Assembly: GCA_964559125.1 (NCBI GenBank)
Contig: CAZLGW010000007.1
Coordinates: 124,001 to 188,000, forward strand
Direction of reading: 5' to 3'
Length of the DNA stretch: 64,000 bases
Source of the DNA: Ravibacter sp964559125
Lineage (GTDB): Bacteria; Bacteroidota; Bacteroidia; Cytophagales; Spirosomataceae
Shown here: one piece after another, positions 34,317 to 42,695 of the stretch
Position numbering within the stretch: position 1 is the stretch's first letter
Layout: each line of letters opens with the position of its first letter
The notes under the pieces: generated by a model
What the model saw: the letters and a program-made list of their open reading frames with translations, nothing else
Databases searched by the model: none
What the model was told of the DNA's origin: nothing
Translations under genes and position numbers: made by a program

Positions 34317-34511
34317 ATGCCTAAGTTAAAAACCAATTCCGGGGCCAAAAAGCGGTTTTCGCTGACCGGGACCGGTAAAATCAAACGTAAACGCGCGTTT
34401 CACAGCCACATTCTTACCAAGAAGTCTACCAAGCGCAAGCGCAACCTGGTGCAGGCTACCCTGGTAGACCGTACTGATGAAAGACGCATCAAAACTTTGC
34501 TCGCAGTTTAA
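34317..34511 (+). CDS. rpmI: 50S ribosomal protein L35
   Basis: A 64-residue basic protein reading MPKLKTNSGAKKRFSLTGTG, then KIKRKRAFHSHILTKKSTKRKRNL and ending RRIKTLLAV. This is the L35 pattern throughout, and the position between infC and rplT is the conserved one. It binds 23S rRNA in the large subunit. Confidence 0.97.
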   Translation: MPKLKTNSGAKKRFSLTGTGKIKRKRAFHSHILTKKSTKRKRNLVQATLVDRTDERRIKTLLAV

Positions 34512-34628
34512 TTAAAATCTGCTGAGCCAACAGGCAGGTCTAATCCTGCAGGTTTCATTTGTTCAACCCGATGCCCGGTTTTTCAAGTCCTGACAGTTCA
34601 GGCACCGGTCGTTAAAAACAACTCAATT

Positions 34629-34973
34629 ATGCCACGTTCGGTAAATCACGTCGCGTCGCGTGCAAGGCGCAAGAAAATCTTAAAGATGGCCAAAGGTTAC
34701 TACGGTCGTCGTAAAAATGTCTGGACAGTAGCCAAAAACGCTGTCGAGAAAGCGCTGGGATATGCATACATCGGCCGGAAGCAGAAAAAACGCAACTTCC
34801 GCGCTCTTTGGATCCAGCGTATCAATGCAGGTAGCCGTCAGCACGGACTCTCCTACTCAGTTTTTATGGGGAAAGTCAATGCAGCCGGAATCGGGCTGAA
34901 TCGTAAGGTACTGGCCGATCTGGCAATGAACCATCCTGATGCATTCAAGGCTATTGTGGATAAAGTCAAATAA
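34629..34973 (+). CDS. rplT: 50S ribosomal protein L20
   Basis: A 114-residue basic protein starting MPRSVNHVASRARRKKILK, with the L20 segments AKGYYGRRKNVWTVAKNAVEKAL and RNFRALWIQRINAGSRQHGLSY. It is an early-assembling large-subunit protein, and in some bacteria it represses its own operon. The gap between rpmI and rplT (117 bp) has some dyad symmetry but no recognised L20 leader. Two hairpins lie downstream. Confidence 0.97.
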   Translation: MPRSVNHVASRARRKKILKMAKGYYGRRKNVWTVAKNAVEKALGYAYIGRKQKKRNFRALWIQRINAGSRQHGLSYSVFMGKVNAAGIGLNRKVLADLAMNHPDAFKAIVDKVK

Positions 34974-35003
34974 ATTTCCTGCGGGACCTGTGCCCGGGGA
35001 AAT
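34974..35003 (+). terminator. Hairpin directly after rplT
   Basis: ATTTCC-TG-CGGG and CCCG-G-GGAAAT pair around an ACCTGTG loop, starting right after the rplT stop codon. No T-run follows, so it may protect the 3' end or help a downstream terminator. Confidence 0.45.
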
Positions 35004-35028
35004 AAGAAGGATAATCAATCGAGTAGAA

Positions 35029-35064
35029 AGAGGCTGTCTCATAAATGAGGCGGCCTCTGTTTTT
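35029..35064 (+). terminator. Rho-independent terminator of the thrS-infC-rpmI-rplT cluster
   Basis: AGAGGC and GCCTCT pair as the outer stem, and CTCAT/ATGAG pair inside it. The stem is followed by GTTTTT. This is a clear intrinsic terminator 56 bp after the rplT stop. Confidence 0.75.
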
Positions 35065-35180
35065 ACAGGACGGATCACAAAAAATAAAAAACGATTTGGT
35101 ATATTTTGGGGATATCCGGGCTGAACATAACGGCAATGATCCCGGTTCAACTCAGTGTCCTGTCCCCTGGAGAAAAAAGA

Positions 35181-36080
35181 ATGATCTACTTCCTGCTCGC
35201 TGTCCTGTTTACTGTAGCATTATACCTGATTACCAGGTCTTTTCCCGCATGGAAAGTGGATTCTTTTCATGCCGTTGTTTTTAACTACTATGCCTGTGTC
35301 CTCACAGGCGCCCTCCTTACTCCACGCTTCTTTGCAACTGCAGATACTTTGAACTGGTCCTCAAAAGGCACATTTTACACGCTCCTTCTGGGAATACTGT
35401 TTATTCTTGTTTTTCTGTTGATCGGGAAAAGCACACAAAAGGCAGGTGTTACCTCTGCTTCTCTTGCGGGTAATCTTTCGCTGGTTATACCGGTCCTTTT
35501 CGGCCTTTTCATTTTTCAGAACGCGCATAAGACTTATACGCTGCTTAACTATGCCGGGCTTGTGCTCACACTTCCCGCACTGGTAATGGGCTCCTGGAGC
35601 AACGGCCCGACGGCAGGCATCCGGAAGCAGGCTTTTATCTGGCCAATACTCTACTTTCTTGCCTCCGGGGCAAATAATACGCTGATCAACTACCTGACCT
35701 TTACCTATTATGACGCCGGCAGCAATACCCTGTTCATGATCATTGCCTGCCTGGGGGCCGTCATCATAGGCAGCACAGTACTGGTGATCCGGTGTGTACG
35801 CCAAAAGAGCTGGCCCTCTACCAGGAGCATTGCGGCAGGCTTACTTCTCGGAATCCCCAATTTTCTGTCGCTCTTCTTTTTGCTGAAAGCATTAACGCAT
35901 TACGGCAATAGCGCCTCGTTCGTATTCCCGGTTTACAATATTCTTACCATGCTGGCTTCCGCTGTTACGGCTTACTGGCTTTTTAACGAGAAATTAAACC
36001 GCGTTAACAAGACGGGTCTCCTCATTGCCGTTATAGCGGTCGTGCTTATCAGCTATCAGGAGCTCGGTTGGGGGTGGTAA
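35181..36080 (+). CDS. EamA/DMT-superfamily transporter
   Basis: From the ATG at 35181 (MIYFLLAVLFTVALYLITRS) the 299-residue product has about ten transmembrane spans in two homologous halves, as in drug/metabolite transporters. The second half ends with the typical AYWLFNEKLNRVNKTGLLIAVIAVVLI, where a glutamate in a LF-EKL motif precedes the last span. The substrate is unknown. Starts at 35106 or 35136 would add a polar leader between the terminator and the first span and are less likely. Confidence 0.83.
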   Translation: MIYFLLAVLFTVALYLITRSFPAWKVDSFHAVVFNYYACVLTGALLTPRFFATADTLNWSSKGTFYTLLLGILFILVFLLIGKSTQKAGVTSASLAGNLSLVIPVLFGLFIFQNAHKTYTLLNYAGLVLTLPALVMGSWSNGPTAGIRKQAFIWPILYFLASGANNTLINYLTFTYYDAGSNTLFMIIACLGAVIIGSTVLVIRCVRQKSWPSTRSIAAGLLLGIPNFLSLFFLLKALTHYGNSASFVFPVYNILTMLASAVTAYWLFNEKLNRVNKTGLLIAVIAVVLISYQELGWGW

Positions 36081-36101
36081 TATTAAAAGAGGAAGAAATT
36101 A

Positions 36102-36299
36102 CTATCGCTCAAAACGTAACCTGACCCTTGTCAGGTTGGGAGGATCGTAGGCGGTCGTCACTGTAACTTCCCTGAGTTTCCACTTACCGGCCGACGGAAG
36201 CCATTGCTCAGCATCTTCCCTGGAAGCAGAGCGTGAACAGGCCGTAACCCCCAGAACCAGCAACAACAGTAAAGAAGTAATTCCAGCCGGATATCGCAT
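36102..36299 (-). CDS. Small lipoprotein, 65 aa
   Basis: The frame begins MRYPAGITSLLLLLVLGVTAC, a signal peptide with lipobox GVTAC, and continues with about 44 polar residues (SRSASREDAEQWLPSAGKWK, then KLREVTVTTAYDPPN, ending RLRFER). I do not recognise a family. It is convergent with the transporter gene (21 bp apart). The good lipobox supports a real product despite its length. Confidence 0.6.
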   Translation of the reverse strand: MRYPAGITSLLLLLVLGVTACSRSASREDAEQWLPSAGKWKLREVTVTTAYDPPNLTRVRLRFER

Positions 36300-36329
36300 G
36301 TTGTACAGAATATGAAGCAGGTAAAATGC

Positions 36330-36496
36330 TTATGGGGTCGGCACATCCCGTTCTTCCAGGTAGCGCCCTTTCATAAAATCCCGGTAGCGCCTTACCGCCG
36401 AAATAGCAAACCAGATCGTCAGCACAATAGTTCCTATCTACAGATATTGATCAGGGTTTTTCTCTGCTACTTATCATCCGCCCGGAATTATTCAGC
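36330..36496 (-). pseudogene. Decayed 3' fragment of a ccmF gene
   Basis: Bases 36344-36439 align without gaps to 50480-50575 in the intact ccmF, with 17 mismatches in 96 positions. Bases 36470-36496 align to 51394-51420 with one mismatch in 27. The roughly 800 bp that separate these blocks in ccmF are missing here. In frame, the first block reads IGTIVLTIWFAISAVRRYRD, close to the CcmF C-terminus, and ends in its own stop at 36330. A one-base gap and in-frame stops lie farther upstream in the fragment. It is thus a remnant of a related but not identical ccmF, in the same orientation as the intact gene 14 kb away, and it marks the left edge of the inserted operon. Confidence 0.85.
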
Positions 36497-36557
36497 ACAG
36501 TTTAAAAAATAGTGTAACTTGCTTCCAGATCATTCTTTATGACCTCTGAGTGCGCAT

Positions 36558-37427
36558 ATGCTCTTTCAATTTATCCTCAATGGCTTTATTACCGGACTAT
36601 TGTATGCCCTGCTGGCTATGGCTTTCAGCCTGACATATAATACGACTAGGGTGTTCAGCATTGCATATGCAGGCGTGGTGGTGTCTGCCTGCTTTATACA
36701 TTATTGGTTGATTAAGATGTTGGGGTTGCCTTTTTGGGCGGCTGTTCCATTGACATTGCTGATTGCAGGTTTGCTCAACACCCTGTCAGAAAAATGCATC
36801 TATCAGCCTTTGGAAAAAAGAGGTAGCACACACAACAGCATCCTGGTGGCATCCATCGGCTTGTTTATTATCCTGACTAACCTTTTGGCAATGCTTTTTG
36901 GCAACGAAAACAAAACATTTTCGCAAAGCATTTACAACAGCCTGAAATTCGGCAATATAATTATTACAAGAATGCAGCTTATCCAATTGGTTGTGTCCGG
37001 ATTATTGGCTGCCGGAGTTCTGATGGCGCTGCGAAAGACCAATCTGGGCTTAAAAATAAATGCGCTTAGCCACGACAGGTTACTGTTTGAAGTGTTCGGG
37101 CACAATGCCTTAAGGCTAAGGCTGGTCCTTTATTTTATTTCGGGAGTTTTAGGCGCTGCAGTCAGTCTGTTAATAGGTTACGATGTAGGTTTTGACCCTT
37201 ATTTCGGTATGGGGTTGCTGCTAAATGCCTTAGTGGTAATGATCCTGGGCGGATTCGGGAGCTTTAAAGGCGCTTTGATTGGAGGCCTGATTTTGGGTAT
37301 CCTGCAAAGCCTGTCTGTATATTTTTTTGAGGCAAGGTGGGAAACGGCAATTACATTTCTATTGTTGGTATTGATTTTAATATTCAGGCCGCAGGGAATT
37401 TTCGGGGTAAAACAGCGCTGGATTTAG
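36558..37427 (+). CDS. livH: Branched-chain amino-acid-type ABC transporter permease (LivH-like)
   Basis: A 289-residue permease with about eight spans. It begins MLFQFILNGFITGLLYALLA, as in LivH proteins, and carries the GLKINALSHDRLLFEVFGHN segment (the cytoplasmic coupling helix region) and the C-terminal VVMILGGFGSFKGALIGGLILG and IFRPQGIFG motifs. LivH pairs with LivM to form the inner-membrane channel of Liv-type importers. Its stop codon touches the livM start. It is the first gene of the inserted operon, with 62 bp between the ccmF remnant and its ATG. A TAACTTGC box there is only a weak promoter match. Confidence 0.9.
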   Translation: MLFQFILNGFITGLLYALLAMAFSLTYNTTRVFSIAYAGVVVSACFIHYWLIKMLGLPFWAAVPLTLLIAGLLNTLSEKCIYQPLEKRGSTHNSILVASIGLFIILTNLLAMLFGNENKTFSQSIYNSLKFGNIIITRMQLIQLVVSGLLAAGVLMALRKTNLGLKINALSHDRLLFEVFGHNALRLRLVLYFISGVLGAAVSLLIGYDVGFDPYFGMGLLLNALVVMILGGFGSFKGALIGGLILGILQSLSVYFFEARWETAITFLLLVLILIFRPQGIFGVKQRWI

Positions 37428-38300
37428 ATGGACTATATTTTACACATATTCATTATGATCAGTATATACAGCATACTCTGTATGGCTGCTAATATAATGA
37501 CCGGACTTACCGGAAGAATGTCCCTTGCTTATGCAGCATTCTATGGTATAGGCGCCTATATCACGGCCTTATGCGTGCTGTATTTCAACTTCAATGTATT
37601 GTTGTCTTTCCTGCTTATCCTGCTTATAAATGCTTTGCTTTCTTTGGTAATAGCCCTGCCATCCCTGCGGCTCAAGGGTGATTACTTCATACTGGCGACG
37701 CTTGGTTTTCAAATCATTATCTATACCATATTGTACAACTGGACTTCTGTAACCAAAGGCCCATTCGGCATTTCGGGTATTCCTTCGCCCAGAATCATCG
37801 GCAGCCTGTACCTGAACGACAATTTTTCCTATTTCGCTTTTGCGTTGCTTGTCGCAGTACTGCTGGGACTTTTATTTTATACACTGATACATTCGCCTTT
37901 AGGCAGGGTTTTGCGGGCGTTGAAAGATGACGAAGTCGCTTTATTGTCTCTGGGCAGGAATGTCAATTATTACAAAGTCCTGTCCTTTGCGATTTGTTCG
38001 GCTTTCAGCGGTTTAGCCGGCTATATTTATGCTACGTATATCTCGTATATAGACCCTACTTCTTTCACCTTAGACGAGAGTATTTTTATACTTTCCGCAT
38101 TGCTGATTGGCGGAACGGGCAATATCAAAGGGCCTGTAGCAGGAGCGGTTTTCGTGGTGCTGATACCGGAGATACTACGTTTTGTTGGCTTGCCCGACAA
38201 TATCGCTGCTCCTATCCGCCAAATCATTTACGGTGCAATTTTGATCTGGGTGGTTTTTTACCAAAAAAAAGGTCTGGCAGGCAATATGGAAACCGCATAA
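37428..38300 (+). CDS. livM: Branched-chain amino-acid-type ABC transporter permease (LivM-like)
   Basis: A 290-residue permease with about eight to nine spans. Family segments are MTGLTGRMSLAYAAFYGIGAY, the coupling region SPLGRVLRALKDDEVALLSLGRNVNYYKVLSFAIC (in part), and the C-terminal ESIFILSALLIGGTGNIKGPVAGA. It is shorter than many LivM proteins, which carry a cytoplasmic N-terminal extension, but complete in its core. Base composition is near that of the host chromosome. It abuts livH without a gap and precedes livG by 15 bp. Confidence 0.9.
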   Translation: MDYILHIFIMISIYSILCMAANIMTGLTGRMSLAYAAFYGIGAYITALCVLYFNFNVLLSFLLILLINALLSLVIALPSLRLKGDYFILATLGFQIIIYTILYNWTSVTKGPFGISGIPSPRIIGSLYLNDNFSYFAFALLVAVLLGLLFYTLIHSPLGRVLRALKDDEVALLSLGRNVNYYKVLSFAICSAFSGLAGYIYATYISYIDPTSFTLDESIFILSALLIGGTGNIKGPVAGAVFVVLIPEILRFVGLPDNIAAPIRQIIYGAILIWVVFYQKKGLAGNMETA

Positions 38301-38315
38301 ATTTCAATAAAAAGA

Positions 38316-39140
38316 ATGAGCAATATTCTAATCCTCAATCAGATACAAATGACCTTTACCCAATCCTTTACCGGCCTTACGGGAAAGGAAGAAACGGAAC
38401 ATTCGAGTATCCTGAAAGGAATAGATATTGCTTTTGACAAAGGGAAAGCCACTGCATTGCTGGGTACAAACGGTAGTGGCAAAAGTACTTTGTTCAACAT
38501 TATCAGCGGCTTATTAAAACCTACTTACGGAAATATCGTTTATACCTGGAAAGGCAATGAATACGATCTGACCAGGATTCCGGCATACCGCCATGCCCGT
38601 ATCGGTATTACAAGACTTTTTCAGGGTAGCAATATTTTCCCGGAACTGACCGTAATGGAAAATATGAAAGTGGCCGACAGTAACTTTTGGGGCGAACAGC
38701 CCTGGCAGATTTTCAAAAAAATAAAGACGACCGAAACGCTACGGGAGCAGGAAGCCGGGTACATTCTTGCGGAACTGATGGGCAACGATAACCCGCTATG
38801 GGAAAAGCGCAGCGAACCCGCCGGAAACCTGTCTATCGGGCAACAACGCTTGCTTGCTTTTGCGCGCTTGTTCATGAACGAAACGGCAGAACTTTTCCTC
38901 TTGGACGAACCCTGCGCCGGCGTCAATCCGCAGATACGGGAGCTGATGGCGCTGATGATAGCCAACCTGGTTGCCAAAGGTAAAACGGTGGTACTGATAG
39001 AGCATAATCTCGACTTTGTACAACAAACATGTGGTAAAGCCTGTTATATCGAAGACGGACGGATAAAATATCAAGGCTCAGTGGCAAATACGTTGAATCA
39101 TAAGGATTTATTGGTAAATTATCTGGGAGTAAAGATTTGA
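38316..39140 (+). CDS. livG: Liv-type ABC transporter ATP-binding protein (LivG-like)
   Basis: A 274-residue ATPase. Walker A is LLGTNGSGKSTLFNI, the signature is NLSIGQQRLLAFARLF, Walker B is LFLLDEPCAGVNPQ, and the switch histidine lies in LIEHNLDFV. An insertion of about 20 residues before the first strand (QSFTGLTGKEETEHSSILKG) and one after the Q-loop lengthen it slightly. The C-terminal tail (NHKDLLVNYLGVKI) is of LivG type. It energises the LivH-LivM channel with LivF. Confidence 0.92.
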   Translation: MSNILILNQIQMTFTQSFTGLTGKEETEHSSILKGIDIAFDKGKATALLGTNGSGKSTLFNIISGLLKPTYGNIVYTWKGNEYDLTRIPAYRHARIGITRLFQGSNIFPELTVMENMKVADSNFWGEQPWQIFKKIKTTETLREQEAGYILAELMGNDNPLWEKRSEPAGNLSIGQQRLLAFARLFMNETAELFLLDEPCAGVNPQIRELMALMIANLVAKGKTVVLIEHNLDFVQQTCGKACYIEDGRIKYQGSVANTLNHKDLLVNYLGVKI

Positions 39141-39157
39141 ATTAGATAATACGGATA

Positions 39158-39820
39158 ATGACAGGCAACGCCACCCTTCTCCAGATTCAAAACCTTTCTG
39201 CAGGCTACCAAAAAGGCAAGCCGGTTTTAGAGGGTTTTAGTATCGAACTGCGGCAGGGCGAGCGGATAGGCATTACCGGTAAAAACGGCAGCGGTAAAAG
39301 TACCCTGGCAAAAGCCATCATGGGCATCACACCCTATACCGACGGCCGGATTCTATGGAAAGGACAAAACCTGTACACCACGCCTACTCACCATAAAAGC
39401 GCCTCAGGGATAGGCTATTTTATGCAGGGCGGCAGGGTATTTGGCAACCTGAGTGTAAAGGATAACCTCAAATTCGCCCTCCTTCGGCACACCACCCAAA
39501 ACGTAGAAGAACAAATACACCGACTGCAAGAACTGGATATAGCGCTTTTTAGCCCCAGGCGTCTCTCATTGCAAGCCGCGAACCTGAGCGGCGGTGAACG
39601 CCATATACTGGGTTTTCTGATGACCGTTCTGGCCAACCCCTCTATGGAACTCCTGATAGCAGATGAACCTAGCGCAGGAATTGCCCAAAAAGTGCAGCAG
39701 GATTTGTTGAAAATGATTAAACTTACTCTTGATAAGAAAAACATGGCTTTGCTTTTGATAGAGCAGAACATAGAATTTTTGAAGCAACTTACCAACGATA
39801 GCATAAATATTACAAAATAA
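39158..39820 (+). CDS. livF: Liv-type ABC transporter ATP-binding protein (LivF-like)
   Basis: A 220-residue ATPase with Walker A GITGKNGSGKSTLAKAI, signature NLSGGERHILGFLM, Walker B LLIADEPSAGIA and the LLIEQNIEFLK segment. The glutamine in place of the switch histidine is usual in LivF proteins. It forms the second half of the ATPase pair. A sharp change in base composition falls between the end of this gene (39820) and the next start (39829). Confidence 0.92.
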   Translation: MTGNATLLQIQNLSAGYQKGKPVLEGFSIELRQGERIGITGKNGSGKSTLAKAIMGITPYTDGRILWKGQNLYTTPTHHKSASGIGYFMQGGRVFGNLSVKDNLKFALLRHTTQNVEEQIHRLQELDIALFSPRRLSLQAANLSGGERHILGFLMTVLANPSMELLIADEPSAGIAQKVQQDLLKMIKLTLDKKNMALLLIEQNIEFLKQLTNDSINITK

Positions 39821-39828
39821 GTAAGACT

Positions 39829-40941
39829 ATGAAAAAGAATTTGATTTGGGTTATCCTAGCTCTTGTAGTTGTAATAGGTGGGATATATTGGTATAAGTCG
39901 AAAGAAAACAGTACTGATAACAAAATAAAAGTTGGTGTTATCCTACCATTCTCAGGAGAATTATCTAGCTATGGAGACCCTATGAAAGAAGGAATACTTC
40001 TATTCATAGAAGAAAACAAAGATTCCGTAAATGTAATTTTTGAAGACTCAAAGGGGAATCCAAAAGACGGAATTTCTTCATTAAATAAACTATTAAATAT
40101 AGACAAAACTAAATATATAATTGGAGATGTGGTTAGCCAAGTTACGCTTTCCCTAATTCCAATTATAGAAAAAAATGATGCTTTTCTATTATCTCCAGGT
40201 GCATCTTCTCCAAAGTTAAACAATATAAGCAAAAATTTTGCTCGAAATTATCCATCGAGTGTAGACGAATCATTAGTATCAGCAAGGTATGCAAATGAAA
40301 TAGGGAAATCAAAGGCTTTCGTATTGTATGTAAATTCAGAATTTGGTGAAGGACTATATGATTTATTCTCCAAAGAGTTTGAACGCTTAGGAGGAAAAGT
40401 TAGCTCTATGAAATATGAAGAAGGCATAAAAGACTTTAAAAATATAATATCCAAGTTAAATTCTTTAGACTTTGATATATTATACTTAGCGGGAAATCAA
40501 ATTGAAATGGGAAGCTATATAAAACAGTTCAAACAACTTAACAACAAAAAAAATACACTAATAATTTCAAATATCAGCTTTTTAGAAAAAAGTTGCTTAG
40601 AAGTGGCGGGAGAAGCGGCGGAAGGCGTATTAGTTCCCACAGTCAATTATGACCCAAATGACCCTAAAGTTTCAACTTTAGTAAGTTTCACAAAAAAATT
40701 CAAAGAAAAGTACAAAAAAGAACCTACGATTGTAAATGCTGTCGGTTATGATGCAAGTAAACTAATTTTTAACGCTATCAATAATGTCGGAAATGACCCT
40801 ATAAAAGTATCAGAATATATAAGAAATCTAAAAAATTATGAAGGCGCTCTGGGAATTTTAAATTTTACGGACGGGGATGTTACATTCCCCATGCACTTTC
40901 ATCAAATAAAAGCGAATGGAGAAACAGAAATAATAAAATAA
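39829..40941 (+). CDS. Membrane-anchored Liv-type periplasmic binding protein
   Basis: A 370-residue protein of the type I periplasmic-binding (Peripla_BP_6/LivK) family. The N-terminus has a hydrophobic span at about residues 5-21 (LIWVILALVVVIGGIYW) without a lipobox cysteine or clear cleavage site, so it is probably tethered in the inner membrane. The domain starts IKVGVILPFSGELSSYGDPMKEG and includes DSKGNPKDGISSLNKLL and the ligand-hinge region AFLLSPGASSPKLNN. It would deliver a small amino-acid-like ligand to the Liv channel, or act as a sensor. Its A+T-rich composition matches the downstream genes and not the transporter genes 8 bp upstream. Confidence 0.88.
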   Translation: MKKNLIWVILALVVVIGGIYWYKSKENSTDNKIKVGVILPFSGELSSYGDPMKEGILLFIEENKDSVNVIFEDSKGNPKDGISSLNKLLNIDKTKYIIGDVVSQVTLSLIPIIEKNDAFLLSPGASSPKLNNISKNFARNYPSSVDESLVSARYANEIGKSKAFVLYVNSEFGEGLYDLFSKEFERLGGKVSSMKYEEGIKDFKNIISKLNSLDFDILYLAGNQIEMGSYIKQFKQLNNKKNTLIISNISFLEKSCLEVAGEAAEGVLVPTVNYDPNDPKVSTLVSFTKKFKEKYKKEPTIVNAVGYDASKLIFNAINNVGNDPIKVSEYIRNLKNYEGALGILNFTDGDVTFPMHFHQIKANGETEIIK

Positions 40942-41709
40942 ATGAACATAAATTTTAAAGGAAAGACTGTTTTTATTACAGGATGCACAGAAGGAATTGG
41001 CAAAGAAATATTAGATAATTTTTGTAACCTTGGCGCTAATTGCATCGGTTTAGGAAGGAATGAAAAAAAATTAAAAAAACTAGAGGATCAATATAAAGAT
41101 AAAGTAAAAACTATTTGCTTTGACTTATCTAATTCCTTAAATCTATTAAATGAATTAAAGAAATTTGAAATTCCATCAAACTGGGCCTATCCCTCAATAA
41201 TAATTAATAATGTTGGTGGAGGACAGGTATTCCATGAACTAAAATTAATACCTGAAACCGCTATATCAGAATTCAACAAGCAGGTTTTATCATTCAATCA
41301 GATACTAAACTTTTTTTTAGATGATATGATAAAAAACAGATATGGAAAAATCGTAAATATTATTGGCACTTCAATATATTTCCCATTTGAATACCTCCCG
41401 TACAATTCTATAAAATCGACAAACTGGAATTTAACAAAAATAATAGCAAAAAAACTTGGCCGATACAACATCAATGTCAACAATGTACTGCCAGGCCCAA
41501 CAGACACAAAAGAACTAGAAAATATTTTTAAAAAAATGGAGGATATAGATGAATATAAAAAAATAAGAAAATTAACGAAAGACAAACTACTTTCAAATGA
41601 GCTAATCAACACAAGAGATATTTCAAATGGAGTAATATTTCTCTGTTCTGAGTATGCAAATCGTATAAACGGTATTGATTTAACTATTGATAACGGATTT
41701 ACTTTATGA
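40942..41709 (+). CDS. Short-chain dehydrogenase/reductase
   Basis: A 255-residue SDR. The cofactor motif TGCTEGIG (Thr13-Gly20), the NNVGGG motif in the position of NNAG, and the catalytic pair Tyr154-x3-Lys158 (PYNSIK) are present. The usual catalytic serine is not in its expected place; Ser144 in IIGTS is the nearest. The C-terminal part shows NVNNVLPGPTDTKE and INGIDLTIDNGFTL, as is usual for the family. It would oxidise or reduce a small substrate with NAD(P). The start follows the previous stop directly, and its end overlaps the next gene by 4 bp. Confidence 0.9.
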   Translation: MNINFKGKTVFITGCTEGIGKEILDNFCNLGANCIGLGRNEKKLKKLEDQYKDKVKTICFDLSNSLNLLNELKKFEIPSNWAYPSIIINNVGGGQVFHELKLIPETAISEFNKQVLSFNQILNFFLDDMIKNRYGKIVNIIGTSIYFPFEYLPYNSIKSTNWNLTKIIAKKLGRYNINVNNVLPGPTDTKELENIFKKMEDIDEYKKIRKLTKDKLLSNELINTRDISNGVIFLCSEYANRINGIDLTIDNGFTL

Positions 41710-42677
41710 CACCAGAGATTAGATTAAGAAAAGAACAATTAGAAATTCTAAATAATTCCGAAATTGCTCTACCCGAAATTTTCCAACTTGCAAAAAATAT
41801 TTCAAAAGAGCGAGTTGATATTTACAAAGAACTCTATTTCGGGGTTGGAAATACGCCGATTTACTGTGTTAATTTAAGAAATAAAAATAGATTATTTATA
41901 AAAAAAGAAACAGAAAATAGCTTTGGAAATAACCACTACAGTAGATACTGGCTAATCTATCTCTTCCTTATGGAAGATCTGGAAATCATAAACCCACAAT
42001 CTTCAAAACTGATTGAGATATCTTCTGGAAGTTCTGGTATTTCCATGTCATTAGTCTGTAAAGCTCTAGGCTACGATCTCACATTAATCATACCCGAAAT
42101 ATTACCTACTGCAAGAACTAAAACTATTGTAGAAAATGATACAACCATAATATTCTCAAAAGGGTATATTGGTCACTGTGTAAAAATAATAAAAGAAAAA
42201 TTAATTGAAAGAACATATTTCCATCCAAATCACAGCGAAGAACCTAATGAAATAATTATAAATGTTTTCAAAAGAATTTCGTCTGAAATAAACAATCAAA
42301 TTAATATTGACTATCTAATATCAGGTATAGGAAATGGCACTTCATCTATTGCCCTATTTGACTATCCATATAAGAATGGTATACAAAAAGTGGGTTATTA
42401 CCCATTCTTTGAGTCCCAAAAGATAATCTATGGCTTATATGGCCCCAACGTTAAGTTAAGACACATTGAAAAAGCAATAAGTCTCTGCGACAAACTTATC
42501 GACGCGTCGTCAATAGATATAAATTGGGTTAGAGAACAATTTCCTTATGATACAGAGATATTAAGCTTGGGAGAAAGCTCCTTGATCGGTATTGGAATAG
42601 CTAAATTAATTTCTGAAAAAGAAGCACAAAATAAAAACTTCGTTACAATAGCTTATGATTCAATTTTAAGATATTAA
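41706..42677 (+). CDS. Fold-type II PLP-enzyme homologue lacking the Schiff-base lysine
   Basis: A 323-residue protein resembling cysteine synthase and threonine synthase relatives. The N-terminal segment VGNTPIYCVNL, the phosphate-binding loop SSGSSGIS (106-113), GIGNGTSSIALF (glycine loop) and C-terminal IAYDSILRY correspond to CysK motifs in order. At the position of the PLP lysine, NPxGSxKDR, the sequence reads NSFGNNHYSR (71-80), so His77 or Tyr78 stands where lysine should be. It may be a pseudoenzyme that binds an amino acid, or use another lysine. It overlaps the SDR by 4 bp (ATGA), so the two are coupled. Confidence 0.8.
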   Translation: MTPEIRLRKEQLEILNNSEIALPEIFQLAKNISKERVDIYKELYFGVGNTPIYCVNLRNKNRLFIKKETENSFGNNHYSRYWLIYLFLMEDLEIINPQSSKLIEISSGSSGISMSLVCKALGYDLTLIIPEILPTARTKTIVENDTTIIFSKGYIGHCVKIIKEKLIERTYFHPNHSEEPNEIIINVFKRISSEINNQINIDYLISGIGNGTSSIALFDYPYKNGIQKVGYYPFFESQKIIYGLYGPNVKLRHIEKAISLCDKLIDASSIDINWVREQFPYDTEILSLGESSLIGIGIAKLISEKEAQNKNFVTIAYDSILRY

Positions 42678-42695
42678 CAGATATAGGATTAAAAA

